This document shows positions 40,406-41,369 of a stretch of 41,369 bases of DNA, piece after piece. The translations under genes were made by a program, and so were the position numbers. Each line of letters opens with the position of its first letter. Position 1 is the stretch's first letter. The notes under the pieces are model-generated. The model made no database searches. It was given only the letters and a program-made list of their open reading frames with translations, and was not told the DNA's origin. This stretch comes from DASPTH01 sp046727575 (lineage in GTDB: Bacteria; Actinomycetota; Acidimicrobiia; IMCC26256; DASPTH01): assembly GCA_046727575.1 (NCBI GenBank), contig JBKPCV010000106.1:1-41369 (forward strand), in the 5' to 3' direction.

Positions 40406-40444
40406 GCTGTGAGTCTGGATCGTCCACGACTGGAGGAGGAGCAG

Positions 40445-41233
40445 GTGAAGGAGATCCTGGGTCTGGAGGGCCAGCCTGCCCTGGTCGTGGGAGGCGGCTA
40501 CGGCAGCGGCCGGTTGACGGCAAAGCTGCTCGCCGACGCCGGCGCACGCGTGGCCGTCGCCGACATCGACGAGGCCCGTGCCAGGAGTGTCGCCGAAGAG
40601 GTCGGCGGCCACCCGATCACCGCGGATGTCACCACCCAGGCCGGTGCAACTGCCGCCGTCGACGAGGCCCACGACATCCTCGGCGGGATCACCCGTGTCG
40701 CGAACATCGTCGGGCTCGTAGCGATGCGGTCGTTCCTCGACAGCGACCTCCGACACTGGGAGGCGCAGTTCGGACTCAATCTGTACTCGCAACTGTTCGT
40801 TTGCCACGCCGCCGGGCGCCACATGGTCGCAGAGGGCGGCGGCGCCATCGCGATGGTGGCGTCGGTGAGCGGGATCTACGGCGCCCGCCACCAAGCGGCG
40901 TACGGCATCTCGAAGGCCGGCGTCATGTCGCTGGCCCGGACCTTGGCAGACGAGTGGGGACCACACGGCGTCCGCGTCAACTGCGTCGCGCCGGACATCA
41001 CCGCGGTGCCGCGCCTCCTCGACAACATGCCCGGCACGGCCGACGAAGCACTCGCCCAGTTCGACGCGATGGCCGCCGGCGAGGGAGTCCCGCTGCGGCG
41101 CTTCGGCCGCACACACGAGATCGCCGGGCCGCTCCTCTTCCTGCTCTCCGACATGTCCTCGTACATGACCGGCCAGACACTCGTCGTCGATGGCGGCACG
41201 ATGGTCCGCTTCCCGCACACGACTAGCGGATAG
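40445..41233 (+). CDS. Short-chain dehydrogenase/reductase
   Basis: A 262-aa SDR. VVGGGYGSG (residues 14-22) replaces the usual TGxxxGIG, ADID follows strand 2, and the NNAG position reads ANIVG, so the cofactor region is atypical. The catalytic residues look complete: Ser140 (MVASVSG), Tyr153 and Lys157 (YGISK). VNCVAPDITAVPRLLDNM and MTGQTLVVDGGTMVRFP end it. GTG 40445 directly follows a long GGAGGAGGAG ribosome binding site (40432-40441). Divergent from the Ala-elbow hydrolase, with only 39 bp between the two starts, so both promoters must overlap. Confidence 0.9.
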   Translation: MKEILGLEGQPALVVGGGYGSGRLTAKLLADAGARVAVADIDEARARSVAEEVGGHPITADVTTQAGATAAVDEAHDILGGITRVANIVGLVAMRSFLDSDLRHWEAQFGLNLYSQLFVCHAAGRHMVAEGGGAIAMVASVSGIYGARHQAAYGISKAGVMSLARTLADEWGPHGVRVNCVAPDITAVPRLLDNMPGTADEALAQFDAMAAGEGVPLRRFGRTHEIAGPLLFLLSDMSSYMTGQTLVVDGGTMVRFPHTTSG

Positions 41234-41241
41234 CACTGCGG

Positions 41242-41369
41242 CTACGTGTCGCACGCGTTCGCATTCGTTGTCGACACGCTGACTCCGCCGCGGCTGTTCG
41301 CCGCGACGCGGATCACGTCTTCGAGCAGGTCGAACGTGGCGGGCTCGCGGGAGCTCGCGCCTACCGTGC
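41242..41369 (-). CDS. C-terminal end of an unidentified gene
   Basis: On the complement strand one frame is open from the window edge to the TAG at 41242-41244, about 41 codons: REPATFDLLEDVIRVAANSR and a Ser/Thr/Asn-rich end ending in CDT. The GC-rich third positions fit coding sequence, but I do not recognise the protein. It is convergent with the SDR at 40445, 8 bp after its stop. Confidence 0.4.
   Translation of the reverse strand, partial: TVGASSREPATFDLLEDVIRVAANSRGGVSVSTTNANACDT

Noticed and set aside
40406..41254. Upstream extension of the Ala-elbow hydrolase frame
   Set aside because: This is the antisense of the SDR at 40445; hydrolase similarity begins only after 40405.
1..41369. 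Defence system, CRISPR, prophage or transposon signals
   Set aside because: No repeat arrays, cas, transposase, integrase or restriction-type motifs were seen; the relics alone do not show a mobile element.

Overview
The window looks like chromosomal DNA of a high-GC actinobacterium with a large oxidative catabolic repertoire. The closest overall resemblance, judged from memory of gene families only, is to mycobacteria-like or Acidimicrobiia-type soil and water genomes. Reasons: GC-rich codon use, frequent GTG starts, several genes whose -10 box sits 7-8 nt before the start codon (leaderless mRNAs), a relic of an F420/PPOX-type enzyme, and repeated lipid/steroid/terpenoid-type families: five cytochrome P450s, four intact SDRs, three PF04909-type amidohydrolases plus one D-aminoacylase-type, two Rieske oxygenases, a BVMO, an acyl-CoA dehydrogenase, an acyl-CoA synthetase and a KstD-like flavoprotein. 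No rRNA, tRNA, CRISPR, phage or transposase gene was recognised.

Layout. 1-2.1 kb: a partial ArsR gene, a YjbR-like relic, an ArsR-AHSA1 pair under a strong palindromic operator, and a DHFR/RibD-like reductase. 2.1-10.1 kb: acyl-CoA dehydrogenase; epoxide hydrolase; a minus-strand operon amidohydrolase > VOC protein > D-aminoacylase-type hydrolase; divergently, a BVMO with a SnoaL-like partner. 10.1-20.2 kb: the P450 region: SDR, a CYP125/142-like P450, a divergent P450, VOC, an alpha/beta hydrolase without its oxyanion-hole N-terminus, then SDR > P450 > P450 > TetR with overlapping genes, and a Zn-alcohol dehydrogenase. 20.3-25.5 kb: a truncated catalase, a 670-aa PKD-tailed hydrolase, a deleted TauD/TfdA dioxygenase, then a Rieske oxygenase > 111-aa protein > SnoaL-like protein. 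25.6-29.6 kb: a membrane protein, a cold-shock protein, an amidohydrolase, and a second ArsR-AHSA1 pair with consensus -35/-10 boxes. 29.6-30.05 kb: gene relics (PPOX, SDR tail). 30.05-35.8 kb: P450 > SDR, a SnoaL-like protein, then mandelate-racemase-type enolase > amidohydrolase > Rieske oxygenase. 36-41.4 kb: an acyl-CoA synthetase and KstD-like flavoprotein operon, an alpha/beta-hydrolase relic, an alpha/beta hydrolase whose nucleophile is alanine, an SDR and a partial gene.

How it fits together (inference). Most genes code for single catabolic steps: hydroxylation (P450, Rieske), alcohol oxidation (SDR, ADH), Baeyer-Villiger insertion, ring or ester hydrolysis (amidohydrolases, alpha/beta hydrolases), CoA activation and dehydrogenation. 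They sit in several short operons rather than one pathway. No P450 ferredoxin, ferredoxin reductase, Rieske reductase or transporter is seen, so electrons and substrates must come from elsewhere. The relics (catalase, TauD, PPOX, SDR tail, hydrolase tail, YjbR) mark it as a region that gains and loses genes often.
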